Part shown: positions 7,724 through 17,349 of the stretch, piece after piece
How positions within the stretch are numbered: position 1 is the stretch's first letter
How the letters are laid out: the number at the start of each line of letters is the position of its first letter
DNA from: Rhizobiaceae bacterium
GTDB taxonomy: Bacteria > Pseudomonadota > Alphaproteobacteria > Rhizobiales > Rhizobiaceae
Direction of reading: 5' to 3'
Length of the DNA: 64,000 nt
Assembly (NCBI GenBank): GCA_023953835.1
Contig: JAMLJB010000001.1
Span: 930,001-994,000 of the forward strand
Made by a program: the position numbers and the translations under genes
Notes under the pieces: generated by a model
Database searches by the model: none
What the model saw: the letters and a program-made list of their open reading frames with translations, nothing else
Told to the model about the DNA's origin: nothing

Positions 7724-9421
7724 TCAAAGCCCCTCTATCTGGTAAGGCACCTGTTTGAAGGTGACGCCGAGCCGCGAAAGCCGATCGTCGGGCACGGTGC
7801 AGCCTTCGGCATAGACCACGCGCGCGCCAGTAAAGCCCGGCTCCGGCAAGCGCAGGCTTTCGAGCACGGAAGCCGTGAGCACATTCCCGGCTTTGGCGCT
7901 GGCGACGCCAATGGCTTCGGCCGAGTGAAGCAGATAGATGGCGCGCCCTTGAAAGGTACCGATCAAGGTCGAAGAGCCGTCGGCCCGGCGAGGTATTGGC
8001 GAGCCCGTCTCACAAAAGAACACATGCGCGGCAAGGTCTGGATAGGTGACGGCCGGGCTGACATTGCCGTCGGCATCGAACAGCGGTTCGCCGAGGGTAC
8101 AGAAGCGGAAGCCGGAGCCGCCTCTCCAGCCGACGTCGGTCGAGATGCCACCAGTGTCAGCGCCCTCTACAACCGCTTTCAAGCGGGGGGCGGTGTGGGT
8201 ACTTGCGTGATCCCCCATTTCAATAGTCACGCAACGTAGACGCATTTTAATCGCTACAGCCGCCGTAGTGCCGGAGCCCGCAAAAGAGTCCATCACCAAA
8301 TCGCCCGGTGCGGTCGCCAGTTCAAAGCAGCGCTTTATCAGCGCTTCTGGTTTCTTCCCTTTGGGGAAGTCTACACCGCCTTCTTTATGAATATTGTTCG
8401 AGAGTATGTCGTCCCACAGCGTCGTAAGGGGCTCGCCCGACACCGCCTGGCCATCAACCATTTTGATCTTATCGGAATAGAAAAGGATACGCTGGCCATC
8501 CTTCAGATATATGTCGCTGTAGCCTTCCCTTGCTACCTTGATGATGTCATTTGGGTTTTCGCGAGAGCGATCAATGGCGTTGCGCGTTTCTTGGCCTACA
8601 TTGTTATAATCTGGGCGTGCCGGCTGAATCACAGAGGACGCGTTTTCTAGAACGAACCGATCAAGCTCGGCGGGGTCGTCTTTTGCGATCGTTCTGGCCT
8701 CCTTGAGCGTGAGCCCGCGATTTGAAGCAAATCCATTCATCAAAGTTGTTATGCGCCATTCGCCATGCGGCGCATCTCGGTTGGAAATCCAACCATTGTA
8801 ACGGGTGTCACGCTCCCGACCCGTGAAAACTCTGTTTGGCGACCACTCCGCCCTGTTCTTTGCGTAGACAATTAAATTGTTTGTGACGGTGACGAAGCCG
8901 GGATTTATTGATTTATGGCCTGTAGCTGAAGCTTGCTTAAAAGTTACTACATTAATTCTGTTTTTTCGGCTAAATATCTCATCGCAAAGAAGAATTGAGT
9001 TGCCGAGTTCATTGTCGTCGATGTGGAAAAACAAGGTGCCACCTTCTGACATAAACTCGCGAAGCAAAATGAGGCGAGGATACATCATGCATAGCCACTT
9101 ATCGTGACGTGTTAGGTCTTCGCTTTCCTTCTTAACAACGCTCCCAAGCCACGCTCGAATTTCGGGCGAATTTACGTTGTCGTTATATATCCAGTCTTCC
9201 GAACCAGTATTGAAAGGCGGGTCGATGTAGATGCACTTCACCTTACCGGCGTAATAGGGCAGCAGCGCCTTCAGTGCTTCAAGGTTATCGCCCTGAACAA
9301 GCAGGTTGCCCGCATCCGGGTCGCCGACGCTCTTGTCCTTGTCGCAATGGATCAGACGGTAGGACACGTCGCGGTGATGGTTCACCACGGCCTTCTTGCC
9401 GATCCAATCCAATGTAGGCAT
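7724..9421 (-). CDS. mod: Type III DNA adenine methyltransferase, Mod subunit
   Basis: Site-specific N6-adenine methyltransferase, 565 aa. The catalytic motif DPPF is at residues 67-70 and the SAM-binding motif FAGSGTT near 379, the beta-class order typical of Type III Mod. GWRGGSGFRFCTLGEPLFD follows, also common in Mod. Residues between the two motifs contain the target-recognition region. The DNA there (about 8380-9210) is much poorer in GC than both ends of the gene: one line I counted, 8941-9000, is 18/60 GC, whereas 7981-8040 is 38/60. That points to import or exchange of the specificity region. Mod supplies recognition for both methylation and Res cleavage. Only a weak ribosome binding site is visible. 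Confidence 0.9.
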   Translation of the reverse strand: MPTLDWIGKKAVVNHHRDVSYRLIHCDKDKSVGDPDAGNLLVQGDNLEALKALLPYYAGKVKCIYIDPPFNTGSEDWIYNDNVNSPEIRAWLGSVVKKESEDLTRHDKWLCMMYPRLILLREFMSEGGTLFFHIDDNELGNSILLCDEIFSRKNRINVVTFKQASATGHKSINPGFVTVTNNLIVYAKNRAEWSPNRVFTGRERDTRYNGWISNRDAPHGEWRITTLMNGFASNRGLTLKEARTIAKDDPAELDRFVLENASSVIQPARPDYNNVGQETRNAIDRSRENPNDIIKVAREGYSDIYLKDGQRILFYSDKIKMVDGQAVSGEPLTTLWDDILSNNIHKEGGVDFPKGKKPEALIKRCFELATAPGDLVMDSFAGSGTTAAVAIKMRLRCVTIEMGDHASTHTAPRLKAVVEGADTGGISTDVGWRGGSGFRFCTLGEPLFDADGNVSPAVTYPDLAAHVFFCETGSPIPRRADGSSTLIGTFQGRAIYLLHSAEAIGVASAKAGNVLTASVLESLRLPEPGFTGARVVYAEGCTVPDDRLSRLGVTFKQVPYQIEGL

Positions 9422-9616
9422 GTGCAGACGCCCCCGAACGCTTCAAACTCTAGGCGCGACTGTCCGACCTGACCACAAAAGGCAGCCGTGGCGACAAGAA
9501 GCGACCCGAATGGGCGATTTGCTTCGCGGTGGCTACTCCGTGGCGATTCATCGCGGCGCAAGCACTATTGCGCGCGTAAGGCCACAATGCAAGTCTTTGA
9601 TAATATTGTAGAAAAA

Positions 9617-9693
9617 TGGCGCGCCCGAAGAGATTCGAACTCCTGACCCCCAGATTCGTAGTCTGGTGCTCTATCCAGCTGAGCTACGGGCGC
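9617..9693 (-). tRNA. tRNA-Arg (anticodon ACG)
   Basis: On the minus strand the sequence folds as a complete cloverleaf of 77 bases including an encoded CCA: acceptor GCGCCCG paired with CGGGCGC, D-arm GCTCAGCTGGATAGAGC, anticodon stem CCAGA/TCTGG around loop CTACGAA, and T-arm with GTTCGAATC. The anticodon ACG (read as ICG) decodes CGU/CGC/CGA arginine codons. The Type III restriction genes lie beyond its 3' end, a usual place for integrated DNA, but no integrase gene or attachment-site duplication is visible in the window. Confidence 0.95.
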
Positions 9694-9843
9694 GCATGCC
9701 TCAAAAAGGCAGACCTCGACGGCAAGAAGCCATCGCGAGTGGGCTGCTAACTAGCGATGCTCCATCAGAATTGCAAGCCGGTTGCCGGAAAAGTTTTCAC
9801 TCATTTCACCCACCGCCCTTCCCGCACTCACAAGAGTGCGTCG

Positions 9844-11331
9844 TCAGGCCGGGCGCCGTATGCCCCGGCGCGCATCGTCAAGGCGGATGGGCTGGTCGGG
9901 TATCGTCACCGCGAATACCGTTCGTCCTCCCACGCTTTCCACGAGTTCGAGCGTGCCGCCGTGGGCGCGCACCAGTTCATGCGCGACCGCGAGGCCAAGC
10001 CCCGTGCCGCCGCTGCGCGCTGATCCCTTGAAGGCAGTGAACAGGTTCTGCCGCGCTTTCTGCGGCAGGCCCGGACCAGTGTCCTCGACCAGCACACGGC
10101 TCACAGAACCGTGCCTCTCGGCGCTCAGCGTGAGCCGTCGAACGACCGCGCTGTCGCGATCCGCAACCATCGCCTCGACGGCATTGCGGCAAAGATTGGT
10201 GAGGATGCGGAAAAGCTGTTCGGAGTCGGCATCGATCTCGAAGCCCTGGTCGATCTCGTTGACGAAATCGATGTCGCTGCCGACCGGCACGCCAAGCAAC
10301 TCATGAACCTCGTCCACCAGACGGCGCAGCCGCACCCGGCGGCGCGAGGGCGGCGCTTCCTGCGTCCTTCCATAGGCGAGAACGCCTTCCGAATAGGACA
10401 CCGCGCGGTCCAGCGCGCGCAAGAGCTTTGGAGCGAACGCCTGCACGCCGGGGTCGCGAACCTGCCGCAAACGATCCGACATAAGCTGCGCGGAGGCGAG
10501 GATATTTCGCATGTCGTGGTTGATCTTCGAGACCGCAAGGCCGAGGTCCGCCAGATGCTTCTGCTCGCCGAGCACCTTCTGCAATCGCTCCTGCATCGCC
10601 GATAGTTCGCGTTCTGCCACTCCGATCTCGTCATAGCGCGGCGCGGGGCGGATGATGCGGGCGGGATCGTCTGGTTCCTCCGCAAAACGCAGCATCGAGC
10701 GTGTCATGCTGCGGATCGGCCGGATCATCATACGGTCGATCAGCGCATAGACGAGGCCGGCCGTAATCAGCGTGATCAACAGCGACACGCCCGCGACATT
10801 GCGCGCGTAGGTCAGCATCGCATTGCGCAACGCCCGGTCTGTCATGACGATCTCGTAGCCGCGATTGCTCTCGCCAACCGGACCGAACACGCGCAAGACA
10901 TGGAAACGATCGGCAAACAGCGTCGCGACGGCGGCGCGGATTGCAGCAAACTGTCCCGTATTCGCCAGATCGACGTGTTCGTCGACATCGCGTGGCATGC
11001 GTGTCGACGCCAGCAGCCGGGATGCCTCACCATCGCGCATCGCGATCGCCTTCACACCGATGGATTTGAGGACGTCGTCCTGTACGTCCTGCGGCAGGTT
11101 GTCGGGTTCGACCTCCATGAGCAGCGTGGACATCGCCGCTGCGGTATGCAGCCGGTCGTCAAGCCAGCGCAGGCGGAAATTCGCAACGGAGGGCAGGAAG
11201 ATCAGGATTTCGACCAGAAGCACGCAGGCTATGGTGATGAGCAGCAGCTTCGTCGAAAGCCCCCGGCCCGGCGGAACGGTGCGCTCGACCTTTCCAACCC
11301 CATCCGACTGCGCCATATCGGCGTTGCTCAT
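9844..11331 (-). CDS. Sensor histidine kinase with HAMP domain, 495 aa
   Basis: Membrane-bound sensor kinase. Order: TM helix about residues 28-50, periplasmic domain to about 175, second TM helix about 178-200, HAMP linker 200-255, dimerisation helix with the presumed phospho-His at 272 in SKINHDMRNIL, and a C-terminal ATPase domain with N-box NLCRNAVEA, G1 DTGPGLP and G2 GGTGLGLAV. The H-box is NHDMRN rather than the commoner HELRTP. The start was placed at the ATG at 11331: the frame stays open to 11769, but that extension lies over rpmH and its promoter on the other strand and does not look like protein. No response regulator gene is adjacent, so partner and signal are unknown. Confidence 0.85.
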   Translation of the reverse strand: MSNADMAQSDGVGKVERTVPPGRGLSTKLLLITIACVLLVEILIFLPSVANFRLRWLDDRLHTAAAMSTLLMEVEPDNLPQDVQDDVLKSIGVKAIAMRDGEASRLLASTRMPRDVDEHVDLANTGQFAAIRAAVATLFADRFHVLRVFGPVGESNRGYEIVMTDRALRNAMLTYARNVAGVSLLITLITAGLVYALIDRMMIRPIRSMTRSMLRFAEEPDDPARIIRPAPRYDEIGVAERELSAMQERLQKVLGEQKHLADLGLAVSKINHDMRNILASAQLMSDRLRQVRDPGVQAFAPKLLRALDRAVSYSEGVLAYGRTQEAPPSRRRVRLRRLVDEVHELLGVPVGSDIDFVNEIDQGFEIDADSEQLFRILTNLCRNAVEAMVADRDSAVVRRLTLSAERHGSVSRVLVEDTGPGLPQKARQNLFTAFKGSARSGGTGLGLAVAHELVRAHGGTLELVESVGGRTVFAVTIPDQPIRLDDARRGIRRPA

Positions 11332-11476
11332 TTGCCCCGCACCCGAGTCTCTTGCCCGCCAGCACTTCTCGCAGGATTTCGCATGGCCCTGCCTTCCGTG
11401 ACAAGAATAGTGCAGGCGCGTCAAAATGCAAAGATTGCCGGATTCGGTGGAAAATCCGGTTGGCTTTCGGCTCATG

Positions 11477-11505
11477 TTGACTCGCGCGGACGGGGCACAT
11501 ATAAG
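11477..11505 (+). promoter_or_regulatory. Probable sigma-70 promoter for rpmH
   Basis: TTGACT (11477-11482) and TATAAG (11500-11505) are separated by exactly 17 bases, close to the housekeeping consensus, and lie about 120 bases before the rpmH start codon. It is the best-formed promoter I noticed in the window, as expected for a ribosomal protein and RNase P operon. Confidence 0.6.
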
Positions 11506-11621
11506 CCGCGGCACGCTCGGGCCGACCTCCCGGCGCATTTTTCGTTGCGCCGGAAGTAACCGAGCCAGCTCCTGTTCACGAACAGAACCAAGAAGGGCCG
11601 CACGCCGCGGTATCAAAATAA

Positions 11622-11756
11622 ATGAAGCGCACCTACCAACCCTCAAAGCTCGTTCGCAAGCGTCGGCACGGATTCCGCGCCCGCATGGCAACAAAAAGCG
11701 GCCGTCAGGTCGTCGCGGCACGCCGCAATCGCGGCCGCAAGCGCCTGTCCGCGTAA
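11622..11756 (+). CDS. rpmH: 50S ribosomal protein L34, 44 aa
   Basis: The translation begins [18 protein letters not shown] and ends NRGRKRLSA, the invariant L34 pattern with the full 44-residue length. L34 is a basic protein of the large ribosomal subunit. It opens the conserved rpmH-rnpA-yidC order, with only 21 bases to rnpA. The upstream minus-strand kinase frame, if extended to its furthest start, would run over this gene; L34 identity is unmistakable, so that extension is wrong. Confidence 0.97.
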   Translation: MKRTYQPSKLVRKRRHGFRARMATKSGRQVVAARRNRGRKRLSA

Positions 11757-11777
11757 GGCGGCTGGGCACGGCCTGTC

Positions 11778-12113
11778 ATGGCCGAGGAAAAAAACTACAA
11801 ACGACTTCGCAAGCGGGCGGAGTTCCTCAGGGTGCGGCATGGCCAGAAACGTGGTGGGCCGCTTTTCCTGTTGGAGACGATCGCCCGCGGCGATGACGGT
11901 CCTGCCCGTGTCGGCTTCACCGTCACGAAGAAGAATGGCAACGCCGCGCAGAGAAACCGCATCCGCAGGCGCCTGCGTGAAGCCGTTCGCATTCATGCCG
12001 CCGATGACATGAAGGCGGGCAATGACTATGTGATCGTGGCGCGCAAGGACGTGATTGCCGCGCCGTTCGAAACGATCAAGGCCGAACTGTCCCGGCGGCT
12101 GCGCCGCAGATAG
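11778..12113 (+). CDS. rnpA: Ribonuclease P protein component, 111 aa
   Basis: Protein subunit of RNase P, which assists the catalytic RNA in removing 5' leaders from pre-tRNAs. The family signature [14 protein letters not shown] lies at residues 58-71 (RNR at 59-61), preceded by [12 protein letters not shown]. Length and basic character fit. It follows rpmH by 21 bases and precedes yidC by 21 bases, the standard bacterial order, so one transcript is likely. The RNA subunit gene is not in the window. Confidence 0.95.
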   Translation: MAEEKNYKRLRKRAEFLRVRHGQKRGGPLFLLETIARGDDGPARVGFTVTKKNGNAAQRNRIRRRLREAVRIHAADDMKAGNDYVIVARKDVIAAPFETIKAELSRRLRRR

Positions 12114-12134
12114 CCAACGACCCAAGGGCTCCTT

Positions 12135-13943
12135 ATGGAAAACAACCGCAACTTCCTCATCACCATCGCATTGTCGGTGCTGATCCTGACGCTGTGGCAG
12201 GTCTTCTATATGAACCCGCGCATCGAGCAGCAGCGCCAGCAGCAGCAGGTCGAAGCGCAGCGCACCCAGGCCCAGGAGCAGCCCGCGCAAACCGGCAGCG
12301 ACATTCCCGCCGCCGCTCCGCAGGGAACCATTCCGGGCAGCACGCCCGGCACGGACGGCGCAACCGCCACCGACCGCGCGCAGAGCCTCGCCGCTTCCGG
12401 CCAGCGCATCCCGATCGACACGCCAAGCCTTTCCGGGTCGATCAATCTCACAGGCGGACGCCTGGACGACCTCAAGCTCAAGCACTACCGGCTGACCGTG
12501 GAGCCGGACTCACCGATCATCGACCTTCTTAACCCGCAAGCGCTTCCGAACGGCTATTTCGCCGAAATCGGTTACACGGGCGCAGGCAATGTCGGAACGC
12601 TGCCCGGACCGGACACGGTTTGGACCGCCGACGGCGAATCGCTGACGCCCGCATCCCCGCTCACGCTGACCTATGTCAACGACAAGGGCCTCACCTTCAA
12701 GCGCATCATCTCGGTCGATTCGGAATATATGTTCACCGTCACGGACACCGTGACGAATGAGTCGGGCCAGCCCGTGACCCTTTCCGGCTATGGCCGCGTT
12801 ACCCGCTTCGACAAGCCGAACCACGCCTCCATCTATGTGCTCCATGAAGGGCTGATCGGCGTCACGGGCGAGGAAGGTCTTCAGGAAATCACCTACAAGA
12901 AGATCGAGGAAGAAAAGCAGGTCAAGCCCGGCAAATCGAATGACGGCTGGCTCGGCATAACCGACAAATACTGGGCGGTGGCGCTGGTGCCTTCCGGCAA
13001 GCAGCCGTTCCAGCCGACCTTCTCCTTTTTCGACGATGGCCGTCCCCGCTTCCAGGCGGATTTCCTGACCGACGGCTTCGTCGTCGCGCCGGGCGAATCC
13101 GCGACGATCGAAAACCTCGTCTTTGCCGGGGCGAAGGAGGTCGCCACCATCAACGCCTATGAAAAGGACCGCAACATCCGCCAGTTCGACCTGATGATCG
13201 ACTGGGGCTGGTTCTATTTCATCACCAAGCCGATGTTCCAGCTCATCGATTTCCTCTACAAGCTGCTCGGCAACTTCGGCCTCGCCATACTGGCGACAAC
13301 CGTCATCGTGAAGGCGATTTTCTTCCCGCTTGCCAACAAGTCCTACAAATCGATGGCCAAGATGAAGGTCGTCCAGCCGAAGATGCTCGAAATCCGCGAG
13401 AAATATGCGGACGACAAGATGAAGCAGCAGCAGGCGATGATGGAGCTGTACAAGACGGAGAAGATCAATCCGCTCGCCGGCTGCTGGCCGGTGCTGGTGC
13501 AGATTCCCGTGTTCTTCGCGCTCTACAAGGTGCTCTACATCACCATCGAGATGCGTCACGCACCCTTCTATGGATGGATTCACGACCTTGCCGCGCCCGA
13601 TCCGACCTCGCTGTTCAACCTGTTCGGCGTGCTGCCCTGGTCGGTTCCCGCCTTCCTGATGATCGGCGTGTGGCCCATCGTCATGGGCATCACCATGTTC
13701 CTGCAGATGCGCATGAACCCGACCCCGCCGGACCCGGCGCAGGCCATGATCTTCAACTGGATGCCGGTGATCTTCACCTTCATGCTGGCTTCCTTCCCGG
13801 CGGGCCTCGTCATCTACTGGGCGTGGAACAACTTCCTGTCGATCGTCCAGCAGGGTGTCATCATGAAGCGGCAGGGCGCCAAGATCGAATTGTGGGACAA
13901 TCTCATCGGCCTTTTCCGCAAGAAACCATCGCCCGCCGAATAG
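12135..13943 (+). CDS. yidC: Membrane protein insertase YidC, 602 aa
   Basis: Inserts and folds inner-membrane proteins, alone or with SecYEG. An N-terminal TM helix ([20 protein letters not shown], about residues 6-25) is followed by a Gln/Pro/Ala-rich linker, the large periplasmic beta-sandwich domain of Gram-negative YidC to about residue 340, then the conserved insertase core with five TM helices (for example [37 protein letters not shown], and near the end [20 protein letters not shown]). Length matches alphaproteobacterial YidC. The opposite-strand frame of 480 codons over it is a shadow. Confidence 0.96.
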   Translation: MENNRNFLITIALSVLILTLWQVFYMNPRIEQQRQQQQVEAQRTQAQEQPAQTGSDIPAAAPQGTIPGSTPGTDGATATDRAQSLAASGQRIPIDTPSLSGSINLTGGRLDDLKLKHYRLTVEPDSPIIDLLNPQALPNGYFAEIGYTGAGNVGTLPGPDTVWTADGESLTPASPLTLTYVNDKGLTFKRIISVDSEYMFTVTDTVTNESGQPVTLSGYGRVTRFDKPNHASIYVLHEGLIGVTGEEGLQEITYKKIEEEKQVKPGKSNDGWLGITDKYWAVALVPSGKQPFQPTFSFFDDGRPRFQADFLTDGFVVAPGESATIENLVFAGAKEVATINAYEKDRNIRQFDLMIDWGWFYFITKPMFQLIDFLYKLLGNFGLAILATTVIVKAIFFPLANKSYKSMAKMKVVQPKMLEIREKYADDKMKQQQAMMELYKTEKINPLAGCWPVLVQIPVFFALYKVLYITIEMRHAPFYGWIHDLAAPDPTSLFNLFGVLPWSVPAFLMIGVWPIVMGITMFLQMRMNPTPPDPAQAMIFNWMPVIFTFMLASFPAGLVIYWAWNNFLSIVQQGVIMKRQGAKIELWDNLIGLFRKKPSPAE

Positions 13944-14005
13944 CATGGCCAATCCGCGAGCCGTCGCCTGAGCTTCGGCCTTCGCATGTCGCGGGAGCGC
14001 AAATC

Positions 14006-14659
14006 GTGAGCGACGGCAATTTGCCCGCGCAGGACTATTTCAAACGCCCCTGGGTGTTCATCCGGGGCGTTCCCGACATGCGCCATCTTCCGCCCGAGGG
14101 CCCTGCGGAAATCGCCTTCGCGGGACGCTCGAACGTCGGCAAGTCGTCGCTGATCAATGCGCTGGTCGGTCAAAAGGGGCTGGCCCGCACCTCGAACACG
14201 CCGGGGCGCACACAGGAACTGAACTATTTCGTGCCGGACGGCTATTCAGGTGCTGCGGGCGACCTGCCGCCATTGGCGCTCATCGACATGCCCGGCTACG
14301 GCTATGCCAAGGCCCCGAAGGAACAGGTCGACCGCTGGACGTCGCTCGTCTTCGACTACCTGCGCGGGCGCGCCACGTTGAAGCGGGTCTATGTGCTCAT
14401 CGATGCGCGCCACGGCATCAAGGCCAATGACGAGGAAGTGCTTTCACTTCTGGACAAGGCGGCCGTGTCCTATCAGGTCGTGCTGACCAAGGCGGACAAG
14501 ATCAAGGCGGCTGGCGTTCCTCGCCTGATTGCGGAAACCGCCGAGCGGATCAGGAAGCGTCCGGCGGCCTACCCGCAAATCCTGGCCACCTCCTCCGAAA
14601 AGAATGCCGGACTGCCGGAGTTGCGCGACGCGATCGCAGCCGCGGTCGAGGGCAGATAG
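14006..14659 (+). CDS. engB: Ribosome biogenesis GTPase YihA/EngB, 217 aa
   Basis: TRAFAC GTPase needed for late large-subunit assembly and coupled to division. P-loop GRSNVGKSS at residues 40-48, G2 region [10 protein letters not shown]3 [11 protein letters not shown] and G4 TKADK are all present. The start is the GTG at 14006, with GGGAG nine bases upstream; this gives the usual family length. The frame is open much further upstream, but that part overlaps yidC and has no similarity. It sits about 60 bases after yidC and before argB, a common alphaproteobacterial arrangement. Confidence 0.93.
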   Translation: MSDGNLPAQDYFKRPWVFIRGVPDMRHLPPEGPAEIAFAGRSNVGKSSLINALVGQKGLARTSNTPGRTQELNYFVPDGYSGAAGDLPPLALIDMPGYGYAKAPKEQVDRWTSLVFDYLRGRATLKRVYVLIDARHGIKANDEEVLSLLDKAAVSYQVVLTKADKIKAAGVPRLIAETAERIRKRPAAYPQILATSSEKNAGLPELRDAIAAAVEGR

Positions 14660-14731
14660 GGCGGGACCCGCATTGCACGGCGCGCGGCCAAGGGGTAATA
14701 GCCGCCGACCCGCCAAACGAACGGAACAGCC

Positions 14732-15628
14732 ATGACCGCCGAAATCCCGAACACTGCCGAAGCGCAAGCCGCCCTGCTGTCGCGCGCGCTGCCCTACATG
14801 CAGCGCTATGAGAACAAGACGGTCGTGGTGAAATATGGTGGCCATGCGATGGGCGACAATACGCTGGGCAAGGCGTTCGCCCGCGACATCGCGCTGCTCA
14901 AGCAGTCGGGCGTAAACCCCATCGTCGTGCACGGCGGCGGGCCGCAGATCGGCGCGATGCTGACGCGCATGGGCATCGAATCCAAGTTCGAAGGCGGTCT
15001 GCGCGTCACCGACCAGAAGACGGTCGAGATCGTCGAAATGGTGCTCGCGGGTTCGATCAACAAGGAAATCGTCGCCCTGATCAATGCCGAGGGCGAATGG
15101 GCAATCGGCCTGTGCGGCAAGGACGGCAACATGGTGTTCGCCGAAAAAGCCAAGAAGACCATGATCGACCCGGACTCGAACATCGAAAAGGTGCTCGACC
15201 TTGGTTTCGTCGGCGAGCCGGTCGAGGTTGACCGTACCTTGCTCGATCTTCTCGCCCGGTCTGAAATGATCCCGGTGCTGGCGCCGGTTGCGCCGGGGCG
15301 CGACGGCCACACCTACAACATCAACGCCGACACCTTCGCAGGCGCGATCGCAGGCGCGCTCAACGCGACACGGCTGCTCTTCCTGACGGATGTTCCGGGC
15401 GTGCTGGACAAGGACAAGAAGCTCATCGACGAGCTGACCGTCTCCCAGGCCAAGGCGCTCATCAGGGACGGGACGATTTCCGGCGGGATGATCCCGAAGG
15501 TGGAGACTTGTATCGAAGCCATCGAGCGAGGCGTGGAAGGCGTGGTCATTCTGAACGGCAAGACCGCGCACGCCGTCCTGCTGGAACTTTTTACAGAGCA
15601 TGGCGCAGGCACGCTGATCGTGCCCTGA
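14732..15628 (+). CDS. argB: Acetylglutamate kinase, 298 aa
   Basis: Phosphorylates N-acetyl-L-glutamate in the second step of arginine synthesis; cytoplasmic amino-acid-kinase fold. Visible motifs are [10 protein letters not shown] (phosphate loop), [11 protein letters not shown], and IKNST-like substrate segments ending in [13 protein letters not shown]. The N-terminal helix upstream of VVKYGG is the kind found in hexameric, arginine-inhibited enzymes, so feedback control by arginine is likely (inference). Its end lies three bases from the end of the convergent EamA transporter gene. Confidence 0.96.
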   Translation: MTAEIPNTAEAQAALLSRALPYMQRYENKTVVVKYGGHAMGDNTLGKAFARDIALLKQSGVNPIVVHGGGPQIGAMLTRMGIESKFEGGLRVTDQKTVEIVEMVLAGSINKEIVALINAEGEWAIGLCGKDGNMVFAEKAKKTMIDPDSNIEKVLDLGFVGEPVEVDRTLLDLLARSEMIPVLAPVAPGRDGHTYNINADTFAGAIAGALNATRLLFLTDVPGVLDKDKKLIDELTVSQAKALIRDGTISGGMIPKVETCIEAIERGVEGVVILNGKTAHAVLLELFTEHGAGTLIVP

Positions 15629-15631
15629 CCC

Positions 15632-16537
15632 TCAGGCGTGCGAAAGCAGGAGCAGGATGCCGCTGACGATCAGCAGGCATCCGGCTATTTCCATCGCATT
15701 GATCTTCTCCTTGAAGACCAGCACGGAGGTGGCGAAAGTGAAGATCAATTCGATCTGCCCGAGCGCGCGGACATAGGCCACGGGCTGCAACGCCATTGCG
15801 GTGAACCAGCACGCAGACCCCACCACGCTCGCCAACCCCACCACCGTGGATGAACGCCACGCCCGCCTCACGCGCCCGAACTCGCCCGGATCGCGGATCG
15901 CCATCCAGACAACCATGATGATGGTTTGCAGCGTGGTCGCGACCGCAAGCGACATGGCCGCCTGCATCATCCTGTCGTCGCCGCCGAGCGAGAGCGACGC
16001 CGAACGGTAGGCCACGGCGGATATGCCGAACAGCGCGCCGGACAGGATGCCGGTGAGCGCCGTCTTGCCAAACAGCGCCGCCAGCAGGCTGCGCCATGAC
16101 AGAGGCGTGCGCGCCACCGAAATCAGCATGACGCCCACCACGCCGACGATGATCGCCCAAACCGCTCCCGAACTCAGCTTTTCGCCGAGGATCACCAGGC
16201 CGAACAGCGCGGCCTGCACGGGCTCCGTCTTGGAATAGGCGGTGCCCACGGCAAAATTGCGCAGCGTGAACATGTGCACCAGCACGATGGTCGCGGCGAT
16301 CTGCGCCACGCCACCTATCAACGCCCACAAGTGGAATGCCGGCGACATGGCCGGAAACGCCTTGCCGGCAACGAAGTGCAGCACCAGCAGATAGAGGATC
16401 GCCACCGGAAAGCCGAAGCCGAACCGCACGAAGCTTGCGCCCGTGGTGCCGAGCGAACCCTGCAATTTCTTCTGCGCCGCCGTGCGCAGGTTTTGAAGAA
16501 AAGCGGCAGTGATCGTGATGGGTATCCAGAGTTCCAT
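15632..16537 (-). CDS. EamA-family (DMT) transporter, 301 aa
   Basis: Inner-membrane protein of the drug/metabolite transporter superfamily. About ten hydrophobic segments in two repeated EamA halves are visible; the second half ends in FTFATSVLVFKEKINAMEIAGCLLIVSGILLL, typical of EamA. Substrate unknown: relatives export amino acids or other small metabolites. Convergent with argB and divergent from the pyrimidine nucleotidase gene, with no evident operon. Confidence 0.85.
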   Translation of the reverse strand: MELWIPITITAAFLQNLRTAAQKKLQGSLGTTGASFVRFGFGFPVAILYLLVLHFVAGKAFPAMSPAFHLWALIGGVAQIAATIVLVHMFTLRNFAVGTAYSKTEPVQAALFGLVILGEKLSSGAVWAIIVGVVGVMLISVARTPLSWRSLLAALFGKTALTGILSGALFGISAVAYRSASLSLGGDDRMMQAAMSLAVATTLQTIIMVVWMAIRDPGEFGRVRRAWRSSTVVGLASVVGSACWFTAMALQPVAYVRALGQIELIFTFATSVLVFKEKINAMEIAGCLLIVSGILLLLSHA

Positions 16538-16617
16538 GCCGGTCCCATACCAGCTTTGTGCGCAGATGAAACCGGCCCCTCTTCATTCTGTCGCGAACAT
16601 GGCTTATGCGTTTGGGC

Positions 16618-17349
16618 ATGACCACGAAGCCGAACCTTTCCAGATTTTCCCATGTCACCGACTGGGTGTTCGATCTCGACAACACGCTCTATCCGCATCA
16701 CTCGAACCTGTTTTCACAGATCGACGTGAAGATGACCGGCTACGTCTCGGAACTGCTCAGCATCTCGCGCGACGAGGCGCGCAAGCTCCAGAAGGATCTC
16801 TACAAGGAATATGGCACCACGCTTAACGGGCTGATGGCGCGCCACAGCATCGATCCGGATGACTTTCTGGAGAAGGTCCACGACATCGACTATTCATGGC
16901 TGGTGCCGGACCCGGTGCTCGGCGCCGCGATCAGGCAGTTGCCGGGGCGCAAGTTCATCCTCACCAATGGCGACCGCCGCCATGCGGAGCGCACCGCTCG
17001 ACAACTCGGCATTCTGGATCATTTCGATGACATATTCGACATTGTCGCCGCGGGCATGTCGCCGAAGCCCGCCCGCGAGACCTACCACAAGTTCATCGAA
17101 CTGCACCGCATCGACGGCACCAGCGCCGCCATGTTCGAAGACCTTGGCCGCAACCTTGTCGAGCCGAAGGCCATGGGCATGACCACAACCCTCGTGGTGC
17201 CGCGCAATTTCGAGCCGACATTCTCGGAAATCTGGGAAAGCGACCCCGCATTCGACGATGCGGTGGATTTCGTCACCGACGACCTCGCCGGCTTCCTGAA
17301 CCGCATCATCGGGCCGGATGCCGCCGCTCAGGACGCATCCAGTTCATAG
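16618..17349 (+). CDS. HAD-family pyrimidine 5'-nucleotidase, 243 aa
   Basis: Haloacid dehalogenase-like phosphatase of the SDT1/pyrimidine nucleotidase group that dephosphorylates UMP/CMP-type nucleotides. HAD motif I is VFDLDNTLYP (nucleophile and acid Asp), motif II ILTNGDRRHA, and motif III/IV MFEDLGRNLVEPKAMGM. The ATG at 16618 was preferred; an in-frame ATG at 16606 is possible and neither has a strong ribosome binding site. Its 3' end overlaps the convergent LOG-family gene by 22 bases. Confidence 0.85.
   Translation: MTTKPNLSRFSHVTDWVFDLDNTLYPHHSNLFSQIDVKMTGYVSELLSISRDEARKLQKDLYKEYGTTLNGLMARHSIDPDDFLEKVHDIDYSWLVPDPVLGAAIRQLPGRKFILTNGDRRHAERTARQLGILDHFDDIFDIVAAGMSPKPARETYHKFIELHRIDGTSAAMFEDLGRNLVEPKAMGMTTTLVVPRNFEPTFSEIWESDPAFDDAVDFVTDDLAGFLNRIIGPDAAAQDASSS

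Noticed and set aside
7936..9627. ATGGCGCGCCC shared by 7938 region and the tRNA-Arg 3' end, as an attachment-site repeat
   Set aside because: Only 11 bases match, the first copy lies inside mod coding sequence, and no integrase is present. Chance in GC-rich DNA is the simpler reading.
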